From Melastoma dodecandrum (lineage: Eukaryota > Streptophyta > Magnoliopsida > Myrtales > Melastomataceae): DNA of 64,000 bases. Positions within the stretch are counted from its first letter, which is position 1. Every line of letters starts with the position of its first letter. Positions 45,838-57,109 of this stretch are shown here, one piece after another. The DNA lies in assembly GCA_029817715.1 (NCBI GenBank), contig JARUPY010000474.1, forward strand, positions 2,046,001 through 2,110,000, in the 5' to 3' direction. The position numbers and the translations under genes are program-made. Below the pieces are notes generated by a model. It saw only the letters and a program-made list of their open reading frames with translations. It was not told where the DNA came from and did not search any database.

Positions 45838-47076
45838 TGCGCTCCTGGTTCTTTCTCTTGCAAGCTGTGTGTGAGAGTGTCAAGGGGCTGAGGTCAGATC
45901 TTTTGATCAGTGTGTTTAACGAGCGGCTGGCGAATCGTCTGAGGGAAGCTAAGTGAATACCTGTGCTGAATTCAGTAACCAGTTGCTAACCCATCGGCAA
46001 GAAGCCGTTCTTGTCGTGTCTCTTCGCAGGGAAGTCTCGAACCTACGGAGTTTGAGCAGTTCGACACGCACTTGCGGCTGCACGCCAGAAGTCTCGTGCC
46101 TGGAGGGTAGAGCAGGAGGTGGGAACGCCGCCGGAATGGAAAGAGGTCCTCCCGAGCACAGGGGTGCTGTGCAGAAGTCTCGAACTCCTGGGGACGGATA
46201 GTGGAGCAGGTTGCGTGGAAGCCGCCGGAGTAGAAAATTCCACCCTAGGCACTGGGTGTGCAGTGCAGTGAGTCACGGCTGTGGTAACCGTGCACGTCCG
46301 AACTGAGTGTAGGACGTATACCCTTTCTTTGTGGTCTTTGTGGTTATCTTTGTGGTTCTTCTCTTTGTGATCTTTGTGGTGATCTGTGTGATCAAACTTC
46401 GTGGTTGTCTCTTAAGCAAGTACAGGCTCATCTCCAGGAGAGACAAGATCTGTGTGGAAATCCTCTGCCGAACGACAAAAGTGCTGAAGCAATCCTCTAC
46501 TGTGAAACAGAAACGAGCTGCTCTCTGAGAAGTCTTTCTGTCACTGTAAGGATTATTATCTGAGGGTTTAATCTTTGACATAACGTTGTCTGTGTGCTGT
46601 GATAGACAGGCTTACATCTGAGCGACAACGTTCTGTGTGGAATCCATTGAGCTACCAACTGCTGAGGAAAAGCATCATTCTGCTGGAAACGAGAAGACGT
46701 CCACTGTGTGAGGAGCTGACCGTTGCCAGGAGTGATCATTAATTGTACAGGATTCTAAATCTCACTTTGTGAGAACCAAACGCCTAGTGCAAGGGCTCTT
46801 TGCACCCATTATATTATATAGTGGAATCACCTTATTGGTGGAAAGTGGACGTAGGTCGATTTAGACCGAACCACTATAAACTACTATGTCCATTATGATC
46901 GTGCAACACTCGTACGAAAACCTACTCGACAAAATCGTAACGGTTACAGCGAAGCAGATCTCATTCTCAGAAACGCTCTGCTGAGTTACAGTACGCTTCC
47001 GCTTACATTGAGAAAAGGGCGAAAAAGTTATAAACACTAATTCACCCCCCTCTTAGTATTCCTGAACAATCCATCA
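45838..47076 (+). repeat. Inverted LTR of element 2 (copy B, 5'-truncated)
   Basis: Plus-strand LTR, starting at about the LTR position where copy A has its deletion and running through CTTTGTGGT repeats (46320-46400), GTGGACGTAGG and ACCACTATAAAC to the end CACCCCCCTCTTAG...CCATCA. With copy A it forms a palindrome with arms of about 1.24 kb. Confidence 0.8.
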
Positions 47077-47078
47077 AT

Positions 47079-47090
47079 TGGTATCAGAGC
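47079..47090 (+). other. Primer-binding site of the inverted copy
   Basis: TGGTATCAGAGC, two bases after the end of LTR copy B; a perfect initiator-Met tRNA complement on the plus strand. Confidence 0.85.
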
Positions 47091-47217
47091 GGGTTTGCTG
47101 GAAAGCTTTCTGTGTGATTGCTAGTACAGAACTCTGTTGCTGAACCTAAGGATCAGAACAGCTTATTGCTGAAAGTCTTACATTAGCACAGTAAGGTGTT
47201 GTTGAATACTAAGCAGG

Positions 47218-48168
47218 ATGTCGATGCTCTTAACGGATGGTCATTCGACCGAACGTCCTCCGCTCTTTGCAGGACAACACTTCTCATATTGGAAAATGAG
47301 AATGGAGTTGTTTATAGGAGCAAAAGAAGCCGATTGCTGGCAGATTATAATAGAAGGAGATCTTGTAATTCCTCCATCTAATCCCAGTGACTCTCGGCAT
47401 GAATTTGAAAGGAAGAGAATTATCTCGTTGAACACTAAAGCAAGGCACTACTTAGTATGCGCTCTTGCTGGAAATGAGTTCTATCGCGTCTCTACTTGTA
47501 AAACGGCGAAGGAAATGTGGGATAGACTTGCTTTGATATATGATGGAACAGAACAAATCAAGGAATCCAAAGTGAATGCATTAGTAACTCAATACGAAGC
47601 ATTCAAGATGAAAAAGGATGAGTCAATAAATCAAATGTTTGATAGACTCACCGAAATTACTAATGCCATGGAATCTCTTGGCAAGACCATTTCAAATTCT
47701 GAGCTAGTCAGGAAAATACTTCGCTCATTGCCTAAAACTTGGGAAGCCAAGAAGACGGCAATTGAAGAAGCTAAAGATTTGACGAGCTTAAGTCTTCAAC
47801 AGCTACTTGGTTCTCTCGTTGCTTACGAAAATGAGAACAAGGTTGCTGAAGATAAGAAGACCAATGTTGTTGCATTTAAAGGAAGCGTTGAATCCTCCGA
47901 TGATTCTGAGGATGAATCCTCATCCGATTCAGAGGATGAAATCTCCTTCATGGCAAGGAAATTTAAGAAGTATCTTCACAAAAATCGTTTCAAAGGAAAA
48001 CGAGATGCTAAAAAGAAGAATACTAAATCACACCATAGTAAAGGTGGTGTGTGCTATGAGTGTAACAAATCTGGTCATATGCGACCAGATTTCCCACTTC
48101 TAAATGAGAAGGGCAAACCTTCAAAATATAAAAAAGATGTCATGATGGCATCATGGAGTGATAGTGAT
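47218..48168 (+). pseudogene. Truncated gag in the inverted copy of element 2
   Basis: ATG at 47218. The frame is open for 326 codons but only the part to about 48168 is gag; the last codons come from the junction. The wording is nearly the same as the minus-strand gag (SYWKMRMELFIGA; SNSELVRKILRSLPKTWEAK). The zinc knuckle reads CYECNKSGHMRPDF, with the final Cys replaced by Phe, against a complete CCHC in the other copy. It lacks the 36-bp duplication and the premature stop of that copy, so in these respects it preserves an older state. It is cut after GATAGTGA in the acidic segment before the second knuckle. Confidence 0.8.
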
Positions 48169-48280
48169 GGCAAAACCTTTCTTAGGGATAGAGCTTGAGT
48201 CCAATAATCTCCTAAGGCTTAGCACTTAGTACTGATTTGTGATTCGTTAAGTTAAGTGCATTTTTGGAAAACTTGGAAAG

Positions 48281-48313
48281 CTCCCCCTTAACTTATTCTT
48301 CTCCCCCTTTTTG
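48281..48313 (-). other. Polypurine tracts of element 2
   Basis: On the minus strand TAAGGGGGAG (48281-48290) and AAAAAGGGGGAG (about 48301-48312), in the typical Sirevirus context after TGACAAAAAG. The final tract that should touch the 3' LTR is missing; the inverted gag joins about 110 bp further on. Confidence 0.7.
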
Positions 48314-49199
48314 TCATATCAAAAAGAAAGGATTAAAGCAAAAGATAGTGACATTGCTAGTGCAGCAAAAAAATGCTGACACTCAAAACAAGCTGACATA
48401 GTAGCAAAGAGTTATTGCGATCTAGCAAGATCGAACTGTTTCAAAAACAAGAACAAATGAGCAGAGACATCTAAAGATAGAGAGGAGAGTAGCTCAATCC
48501 TCAGCGGAGAGCATGGCTCAATCCTCAACAGTTTCAAGCAGAGTCTGGATCATCTTTTCCAGGCGTCCAAGTCTCTCAGCAGATGCATCCATCCTCTCAA
48601 GAATGGAGCGACGAGTGAAGTTGAGTTCCTCAGCGAGGAATTTCTGCACCTTGGAAGAAGAAGGGGACTCATCATTTGACAAAGGGGCCTCCCGCTCACG
48701 TTTAGCACGACGTTGTTTGCCAGTTTCAGCAGTGGCCTTGCTACGAACAGATGCAACGATTTCTCGCTTGGTTGGTTTCTTGATGAATATACCATCAACA
48801 TATTGGTAGCCCATACTCGCCACAGAGTTAGCACCAATCGCCTGTGTATTCCAGTTATCCATTTGATTCACAGGAACAACCTGCTTCCCATAAAGCTGCA
48901 GCAGTGCAGTAATAACGTGTGCAAAAGGAAGTGCCCTGTTTTCATCCCGAACACAAGAAGCCATGTGGCCAAAAATAACACTTCCCAAAATCACAGGAAT
49001 ACCTCGCTTGAGATGAACCATCAGATCCCATTCTCTAGGCATGACAGTATCAATGCTGCCAATACGAGGAGCTAAACAAGACATTACTGCCTTATGAAAC
49101 ATCCTGTTGCTAAAGAATCCACCTCCTGTTGGTTCTGCTTTGGGTATTGCTTCTCGCACCAGGATGAAGCGACCTTTCATTGGTCTAAAGGAGGGTATG

Positions 49200-49593
49200 C
49201 ACTCCAGCTCTCCTAACTATAAGAAAGTGAAAAATACATATTCTTCTGTGTTTATCCCTAAGATTGATCAGAATGTTTCTTTGGCTGAGTTAAATCGCAT
49301 TCTTGCTGATGATACAATGCCCAGACGTAACATGGCAAAGCGCAATATTGGTGCATGCAAGCGTGTTGATTTTGACTAGTTCACTGAACGTCAGTTGCAC
49401 TTTGCTGAGATGTTTGAGAAATTGACCTGGCGGTCTTTCTGAGAGTTTGATGGCATAGGTTCTATCTCTAAAGTCAAGGAATTTTATGCCAACATTATCT
49501 TTTATAAAGAGAATTCCCTCGTTAAGTACATCAAAGTGCTAGTTGATGATAAAGTCTTCGTCTTCTCTGTGTTTGATGTTTGCCGAATCTTTA
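49200..49593 (+). pseudogene. Inverted block of the element 2 env-like ORF
   Basis: Plus-strand translation gives KIDQNVSLAELNRILAD, KRNIGACKRVDFD, a stop at about 49377-49379, FTERQLHFAEMFEKL, another stop, then SISKVKEFYANI, YIKVLVDDKVFVFSVFDV. These match, in order, the centre of the element 1 env-like ORF. Both flanks of the ORF lie on the minus strand, so this piece was inverted. Confidence 0.75.
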
Positions 49594-49619
49594 GCTCTGA
49601 TACCAATTGATATCAGAGC
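49594..49619. repeat. Near-perfect palindrome made of two primer-binding-site-like halves
   Basis: A 26-bp near-palindrome centred on CAATTG with one mismatched pair. One half contains GCTCTGATACCA, the complement of TGGTATCAGAGC; the other half contains TGATATCAGAGC, one base different from it. It lies exactly at one end of the inverted env-like block. Confidence 0.75.
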
Positions 49620-50102
49620 CAACCACCTCCACAGTGTCATCCGCAGCAGGGGTCTTCTTAGCAGAAGAGTCCTGTTCACCACGGACTGAGTAGCATCAAG
49701 ATCCTCACTTTCCTTACTCTCATCATTAGAGAGTTCTAGATCTGGAGTGAGGGAGGTGTCTACTTTGTCAGAGAACTCGGACATAGCCGGTGTAGATTTG
49801 GTAACCTCCTTTGGTGCAGCAGTTTCTTCCTCAACAGCGAGGGTTTTCTCCGCAGCAACTTCAGAATCGCCAAGAACAGTGGCATCAATAGCCGAAGCCA
49901 CATTTTCCTTAACAGGAACAGCAGCAGGTGTCTCCTTGGTCATAGTGACCACAGGAGCAGGGGCCTGCAGTAACGAAGGCTCCCCCTCAGTAACTGGGAG
50001 ATTCTCCTGAGTGGAGAGTTGCTGGATGGAAGCAGTCATAGCCTGCAACCGTTTCTTAGGGTTTCCCTTCCCCTTTGAAGATTTTGCAGATTTAGGTGCC
50101 AT

Positions 50103-50329
50103 GATCGGATTAGGAAGAAGAGAAGGCGGAAGGAGGTAGAGGTTGAAGAAAAGAAGAAGGAAGTTAGGGATTATCCCGTAGGGGTAGTTCCCTTTTTAAA
50201 GAATATTTTATAGAAAGAAATAGAGAAGGAAATGGCACCATAGGAAATTTTATTTCCCTATCAAAAATTTCTTAAAATAGTTATATGACAATATTATCAT
50301 CTCATATATTGGGATTACATATCCCTAAT
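50103..50329 (-). other. Spacer between pol and the env-like ORF of element 2
   Basis: A-rich on the minus strand, no ORF. Corresponds to the 15320-16020 spacer of element 1, but shorter. Confidence 0.45.
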
Positions 50330-53300
50330 TCACTTCGTAAATATTCAAACATTTCCTTATAAAGTGGTTTGGTAAGAATATCAACAAGCTGTTGCTTAGT
50401 ATTTATATGCTAAATCTCAACTTTCCCACTTTGTACATTATCACGCAAGAAGTGATATCTCAACTCGATATGCTTAGATCTGAGTGATAGACGGGATTTC
50501 GTGATAAATTTATTGCACTTGTGTTATCACACATTAATGGAATACTGTTGAAATGAAGATCATAGTCTTCAAGTTGTTGTTGCATCCATAATAACTGAGC
50601 ACAGCAACTGGCTGCTGCAACGTATTCTGCCTCAGCTGTGGATAAAGCGACTGATGTCTGCTTCTTAGAGAACCAGGAAATTAACATATTTCCCAATAAT
50701 TGACAAGTACCAGAAAACTTTTTCTGTCTATGCGGCATCCAGCATAGTCTGCATCTGAATATCCTATGGGATCCAGCAATGATCCCCTGGGATACCATAA
50801 ACCCAAGCTAACAGTCCCTGCGAGGTATCTAAAGATCCTCTTAACTGCAGCAAGATGTGACTCTTTTGGAGCAGACTGATATCTAGCGCATAAGCATACG
50901 CTAAACATGATATCAGGTCTAGAAGCCGTAAGATAGAGTAATGACCCTATCATGCTTCTGTATAGTTTGGAATCAACTTCCTTTCCCCCTTCATCTTTTT
51001 CAATCTTGGTATTACTACCAATAGGAGTCGACAAAGGTTTAACATTCTCAAGCTCAAATTTCTTGAGCAGCTGTTTGTTGTACTTTTCTTGATGGATAAA
51101 AATTCCATCTTCAGTTTGCTTAATTTGGAGTCCAAGGAAGAAAGTGAGTTTTCCCATGAGACTCATTTCAAATTCTCCTCTCATAAAGTTAGAGAATTCG
51201 GTGCATAGTTGTTCATTCGTTGAACCAAATATAATGTCGTCCACATATATTTGAGCAACTAAAAGATCAGCATCCTGTTTCTTAAGAAACAAGGTTGTAT
51301 CGATTTTACCACGCCTATATCCCTTTATAATAAGAAAGGAACTTAGCTTTTCGTACCATGCTCTTGGAGCTTGCTTAAGCCCGTATAAGGCTTTAGATAG
51401 CCTGTAAACATGATTGCGAAATTTTGGATCGGTGAATCCAGGAGGTTGTTCAACATAAACTTCCTTTTTCAGATCACCAATAAGGAATGCGCTTTTCACA
51501 TCCATTTGAAATAACTTGAAGTCATTATAGCAAGCATACGCTAGAAGTAAGCGTATTTCTTCAAGACGCGCCACGGGAGCAAACGTTTCATCATAATCGA
51601 TACCCTCTTCTTGAGAGTAACCTTTAGCTACAAGTTTGGCTTTGTTTCTCACAACATTTCCAGACTCATCAAGTTTATTTCGATAGACCCATTTTGTTCC
51701 AATAATGGAACGATCATTAGGTCTAGGCACTAAGCACCAAACTTTGTTTCTCTCAAATTGGTTCAATTCCTCTTGCATTGCGAGAATCCAGTTTGGATCA
51801 TCGAGCGCATCATCAATGCCTTGAGGTTCCTTTTGAGAAATAAAGGCGGAGTGTTCACAGTACATACTCGCTGTATGTCGGGTTCGCACTCCTGTGTGTA
51901 TTGATCCTATGACCTGGTCAATAGGATGTCTTTTCTTATATAAAGGAGGAACACGATCCTCTATTTGTATATCCTGGAAACCACCAGCAACATTTTCAGT
52001 GTGTGCAGTAGGCACTTGCTGTACATCTACTACAGTGTTTCCGTTCGGATCAGCAACCATTTGCTGTGATATTTCATTTGATACTTTTGTTGAGGATTGT
52101 GCTGCTGCTTCCACAGCATCTTCCTTCTGTGTCGGAGAATCATCAACTTTAACATTGATGGACTCTTCAACAGTTAGAGTTCTTTTATTAAAAACTCTAT
52201 ATGCTTTGCTCGTGAGAGAGTATCCTAAGAATATGCCCTCATCAGATCGAGCGTCAAACTTTCCGACACCATCTTTAATGGGTCTTAAGATAAAACAATT
52301 ACTTCCAAATGGATGGAAGTATGAAATATTAGGCTTTCTGCCTTTATATAACTCATAAGGCGTTTTCCCTAGGGAAAGCCTTAAGTGAACTCGATTTGAG
52401 ATATAACATGCTGTACTTACAGCCTCAACCCAAAGACTTTTAGCAACCTCACTTTCCAGTAGCATAGTTCTTGCCACGTCCTGTAAGGTTCTATTCTTAC
52501 GCTCTACAACTCCGTTTTGCTGTGGAGTGTATGGAGCAGAGAAATTATGGTTAATACCATATTCTTCACAGAATGAAGTGAAGTCATGGTTCTCAAATTC
52601 GGTACCATGATCCGTTCTTATGCTTCGTAGAGAAACACCTTTCTCATTTTGAAGTTGTTTGACTAAAGTTTCAAAGGTTGCAAACGTATCACTTTTGTGA
52701 AGTAAAAATTTAACCCAAGTGAATTTGGAAAAATCATCTACCACAACTAATCCATAGCGTTTACCTCCTAGACTTTGAGTCCTTGTTGGACCAAATAAGT
52801 CCATATGAAGTAATTCAAGTAGTGCTTTGCTTGAAAGCATATTTTTACTTTTAAAGGAAACCTTTGTTTGTTTGCCAATAGAGTAAGCTTTACAAAACTT
52901 GTCATTGTCAAACTTAATTTTGGGCAATCCCTTAATAGCATCTTTTCTGGCAAGTTTGGACAGCAAGTCATAGTATGCATATCCCAACCTTCTATGCCAC
53001 AAAGTAGACCCGTCCTTCACAGACAAGAGACAATTTTCTCCAGTGGAGACGTTCTTAAAAGACAGGATATAGATGTTTTTCTTGCGTTCACCAATGAAGC
53101 AAGTAACACCACCCCGTGAAACGTTATACGTCCTTTCATCGAAAGAAACATGATAACCTTTATCACACAATTGACTAATACTAATCAAATTGTGTTGGAG
53201 GCCTTTAACATAAAGAACTCCTTCAATGGTTAGGGAGTTAGAACAGCAAATAGTCCATGTTCCTTTAACCATCCATTTTCCATTATCACCAAAGGTGACA

Positions 53301-53434
53301 GCACCACCATCCTGGAAAACCAGTGTGGAGAATAAGGAGACATCTCCTGACATGTGCCTCGAGCATCCACTATCTAAGTACCATATATGGTCTTTAGCGA
53401 TGAACTTGAAGCATCCCTGAAACAGAGAAAGAAC
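50330..53434 (-). pseudogene. pol of element 2: protease, integrase, RT, RNase H
   Basis: It lies in the same frame as gag, separated by one TAA (53435-53437). The protease has [14 protein letters not shown] with the DSG triad intact. Integrase shows [12 protein letters not shown] and [10 protein letters not shown], so the zinc-binding pattern has lost a His and a Cys (both to Tyr); Asp (HMDLFGPT), Asp (IRTDHGTEF) and Glu (VVERKNRTL) remain. RT is complete ([44 protein letters not shown]). One 890-aa frame runs to about 50715, where a frameshift enters the RNase H end (STAEAEYVAAASCC, NPVYHS), with another shift near 50490 and remnants to about 50330. Confidence 0.88.
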
Positions 53435-54982
53435 TTAAGTAAGTCGTTGCTTCCATTTAACAATAGAACCATCAACTTTAGAAGTAATTCCAAGCATATC
53501 ATTTCGCCTCACATGGCAATTTTTGATAAAATGATCTGGCTTTCTACAATAATAGCAAAGCCTAGGTAACCTTTGAATAATATAATGAGACTCGCCATTC
53601 CTAACGTGAGGAGGAACATATTTCCCATGTTTCACATTTTTGGAATCATGCTTCTCATGTACACATAAATCAGTTTTGTTGTGCACAGCTCTGAGTTGCT
53701 GTTGCAGTTCCTCAATCTTCAATTTAGATTGAGAAAGTTGCTTTACCGCTTTCTTAGCCTTTGCTGATAACTCTTCCTTAAGAAAATCGTTCTCAGCACT
53801 CAAGAATTTATTCTCCTTCTTGAGAGCTTTATTATTTGCGGACAAAGACTCAATTTTATCATAGAGTTCTGAGAAAAGATTCTCAATATCTTCAGCAGAT
53901 AGATCAGAGGGCGCGAAAGCATTTACCTTCTCAGTTTCAGCATCAGTTTGCGCCATATAGCATATGTTTGTTGTTTCATCGTTCTGATATGATTCCTCGT
54001 CACTATCACTCCATGATGCCATCATGACATCTTTCTTATATTTTGAAGGTTTGCCCTTCTCATTTAGAAGTGGGCAATCTGGTCGCATATGACCAGGTTT
54101 GTTGCACTCATAGCACACACCACCTTTACTTTGGTGGGATTTAGTATTCTTTTTAGCATCTCGTTTTCCTTTGAAACGATTTTTGCGAAGATACTGCTTA
54201 AATTTCCTTGCCATGAAGGAGATTTCGTCCTCTGAATGAGATGAGGATTCATCCTCAGAATCATCGGAGGATTCAACGCTTCCTTTAAATGCAACAGCAT
54301 TGGTCTTCTTATCTTCAGCAACCTTGTTCTCATTTTCGTAAGCAACGAGTGAACCAAGTAGCTGTTGAAGACTTAAGCTCGTCAAATCTTTAGCTTCTTC
54401 AATTGCCGTCTTCTTGGCTTCCCAAGTTTTAGGCAATGAGCGAAGTATTTTTTTGACTAGCTCAGAATTTGAAATGGTCTTGCCAAGAGATTCCATGGCA
54501 TTAGTAATTTCGGTGAGTCTATCAAACATTTGATTTATTGACTCATCCTTTTTCATCTTGAATGCTTCGTATTGAGTTACTAATGCATTCACTTTGGATT
54601 CCTTGACTTGTTATGTTCCATCATATATCAAAGTAAGTCTATCCCACATTTCTTTCGCCGTCTTACAAGTAGAGACGCGATTGAACTCATTTCCAGCAAG
54701 AGCGCACAGTAAGTAGTGCCTTGCTTTAGTGTTCAGCGAGATAATTCTCTCCCTTTCAAATTCATGCCGAGAGTCGCTGGGGTTAGATGGAGGAACTACA
54801 AGATCTCCTTTCATTATAATCTGCCTGCAGTCGGCTTTTTTTGCTCCTATAAACAACTCCATTCTCATTTTCCAATATGAGAAGTGTTGTCCTGCAAAGA
54901 GCGGAGGACGTTCGGTCGAATGACCATCCGTTAAGAGCATCGACCGTTCGGTCGAATGACCATCCGTTAAGAGCATCGACAT
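53435..54982 (-). pseudogene. gag of element 2 (one premature stop)
   Basis: ATG at 54980-54982. The N-terminal 12 residues SMLLTDGHSTER occur twice through a 36-bp tandem duplication (54909-54944 and 54945-54980). A TAA at 54611-54613 replaces the GAA found in the inverted copy. After it the frame continues to 53435 with an Asp/Ser-rich stretch, knuckle CYECNKPGHMRPDC, a long coiled coil (LFSELYDKIESLSANNKALK) and a second knuckle CYYCRKPDHFIKNC near the end. This is a copia Gag that would coat element RNA. Confidence 0.85.
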
Positions 54983-55110
54983 CCTGCTCAGTATTCAGCA
55001 ACACCTTACTGTGCTTAATGTAAGACTTTCAGCAACAAGCTGTTCTGATCCTTAGGTTCAGCAACAGAGTTCTGTACTAGCAATCACACAGAAAGCTTTC
55101 CAGCAAACCC

Positions 55111-55122
55111 GCTCTGATACCA
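55111..55122 (-). other. Primer-binding site of element 2
   Basis: TGGTATCAGAGC on the minus strand, two bases after the 5' LTR end (CCAACA). Complement of initiator-Met tRNA. Confidence 0.85.
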
Positions 55123-55124
55123 AC

Positions 55125-57104
55125 TGTTGGATCGTTCAGGAACACTAAGAGGGGGGTGAATTAGTGTTTATAACTTTTTCGCCCTTTTCTCAGTGTAAGC
55201 GGAAGCGTACTGTAACTCAACAGAGCGTTGCTTAGAATGAGATCTCCTTCGCTGTAACCGTTACGATTTTGTCGAGTAGGTTTTCGTACGAGTGTTGCAC
55301 GATCGTAATGGACACAGTAGTTTATAGTGGTTCGGTCTAAATCGACCTACGTCCACTTTCCACCAACAAGGTGATTCCACAATATAAAATAATGGGTGCA
55401 AAGAGCCCTTGCACTTGGCGTTTGGTTCTCACAAAGTGAGATTTAGAATCTCGTACAATTGATGATCACTCCTGGCAACGGTCAGCTCCTCACACAGTGG
55501 ACGTCTTCTCGTTTCCAGCAGAATGATGTTTTTCCTCAGCAGTTGGTAGCTCAATGGATTCCACACAGAACGTTGTTGCTCAGATGTAAGCCTGTCTATC
55601 AAAGCACACAGACAACGTTATGTTAGAGATTAAATCCTCAGATAATAATCCTTACAGTGACAGAAAAACTTCTCAAAGAGAAGCTCGTTTCTGTTTCACA
55701 GTAGAGGATTGCTTCAGCACTTTTGTCGTTCAGCAGAGGATTTCCGCACAGATCTTGTCTCTCCTGGAGATGAGCCTGTACTTGCTTAAGAGACAACCAC
55801 AAAGTTGATCACACAGTTTACCACAAAAACCACAAAGATAACCACAAAGACCACTAAGAAAGGGTATACGTCATACACTCAGTTCGGACGTGCACGGTTA
55901 CCACAACCGTGACTCACTGCACTGCACACCCAGTGCCTAGGGTGGAATTTTCTACTCCGGCGGCTTCCACGCAACCTGCTCTACTATCCGTCCCCAGGAG
56001 TTCGTGACTTCTGCACAGCACCCCTGTGCTCGGGAGGACCTCTTTCCACTCCGGCGGCGTTCCCACCTCCTGCTCTACCCTGCAGGCACGAGACTTCTGG
56101 CGCGCACCCGCAAGTGCGTGTCTAACTGCTTAAACTTCGTAGGTTCGAGACTTCCCTGCGAAGAGACATGACAAGAACGGCTTCTTGCCGATGAGTTAGC
56201 GACTGATTACTGAATTCAGCACAGGTATTCACTTAGCTTCCCTCAGACGATTCGCCAGCCGCTCGTTAAACACACGGAGGACACCTAGTCCCTCTCACGA
56301 CGATCAACGGATCTGACCTCAGCCCCTTGACACTCTCACACGCAGCTTGCAAGAGAAAGAACCATGAGACACTTAGCACCTCCCGCTCTCCGTCGATGCA
56401 CAAAGCTCACTTAGACCACTTAGACCACTCAAACCACTCAGACGCACAAAGGCACTTGGATCTGTCATCTTTGATCTGATTATAATGGAGAAGGAAGCAT
56501 AAAAAGCGTCCAGGCAATCTTCAAGATTTGTTACAAAAATTGGCAGCCAGGACTCAACAACGGTCTGCTCACCCAATTGTTGTGCTATGAAGAGTAAGTA
56601 TCAACGGTAACTTTCCTCTCTTCTATTAATCAAATAATTTATTTCTAATATTTATGATTTGATCATAATCTCATCTTATCGATTATAATTAATCAAAAAT
56701 ATTTGATTAGATATTTCATCCTGTTCCAGCATAACATTGCTGTAGGATATTAGAAACATATTTTGTTTCTAAAAATAAACTTGGAAAGATAATCTCATAG
56801 TATTTAGTTGCCTAAATCTTTATAATGAGATCATTAAGCCACATTTAAATGAATTTGAATACTCAGACGAATGTTCTGAGATAACCCAAAATAAAATGTG
56901 GGTATTGAAAATTTGTTTCCATATGTTCAATATATATTCGTAATATCACAGCAACAACTCACTATAACATATAACAGTTACCAGCTGTGATTCAGCAACA
57001 CATTGCTCAAGCTCATCACTAGGGCCAAGCACGTAACTCATGAAACATTACTGCTGACCATCAGTAACGCGCTGCTTAAGTTCATCATCAAAATCAGGTT
57101 AACA
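55125..57104 (-). repeat. 5' LTR of element 2 (full length)
   Basis: 1980 bp on the minus strand, starting TGTTAACCTG (57104) and ending GATCCAACA (55125). Its length equals that of the element 1 5' LTR within a few bases. It contains an ACCACAAAG minisatellite with few copies (55818-55852) and a TTAGACCAC short tandem run (56408-56440). Confidence 0.85.
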
Positions 57105-57109
57105 CTAGC
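57105..57109. repeat. Target-site duplication of element 2, right copy (CTAGC)
   Basis: Identical to 44546-44550, directly outside the 5' LTR start. Confidence 0.8.

Larger units (their letters stand above)
48518..50102 (-). pseudogene. Env-like third ORF of element 2 with an inverted middle
   Basis: The first part (50102 down to about 49594, minus) starts MAPKSAKSSKGKGNPKKRLQ and is Thr/Ala/Glu-rich, like the acidic N-terminal half in element 1. The last part (about 49210 to 48518, minus) has SVIFGHMASCVRDENRALPF, homologous to LGALIFGHMVACIKAKDKAL in element 1, and a coiled-coil end (RLEKMIQTLLETVED). The segment between them is encoded on the plus strand (about 49200-49593) and carries the conserved VKEFYANI module. 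The ORF therefore cannot be read through. Function unknown. Confidence 0.75.
44551..57104 (-). mobile_element. Sirevirus-type Ty1/copia retrotransposon (element 2), internally rearranged
   Basis: Read on the minus strand: 5' LTR (57104-55125), primer-binding site, gag, protease-integrase-RT-RNase H, env-like ORF with an inverted middle block, polypurine tracts, then an inverted (plus-strand) copy of gag-PBS-LTR (48168-45838), and finally a 3' LTR (45837-44551). The outer LTR ends are flanked by CTAGC on both sides. It is clearly related to element 1 but diverged (different gag wording, LTR start TGTTAACCTG, LTR end CCAACA). A stop in gag, frameshifts in pol and the rearrangements make it defective. 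Confidence 0.88.
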
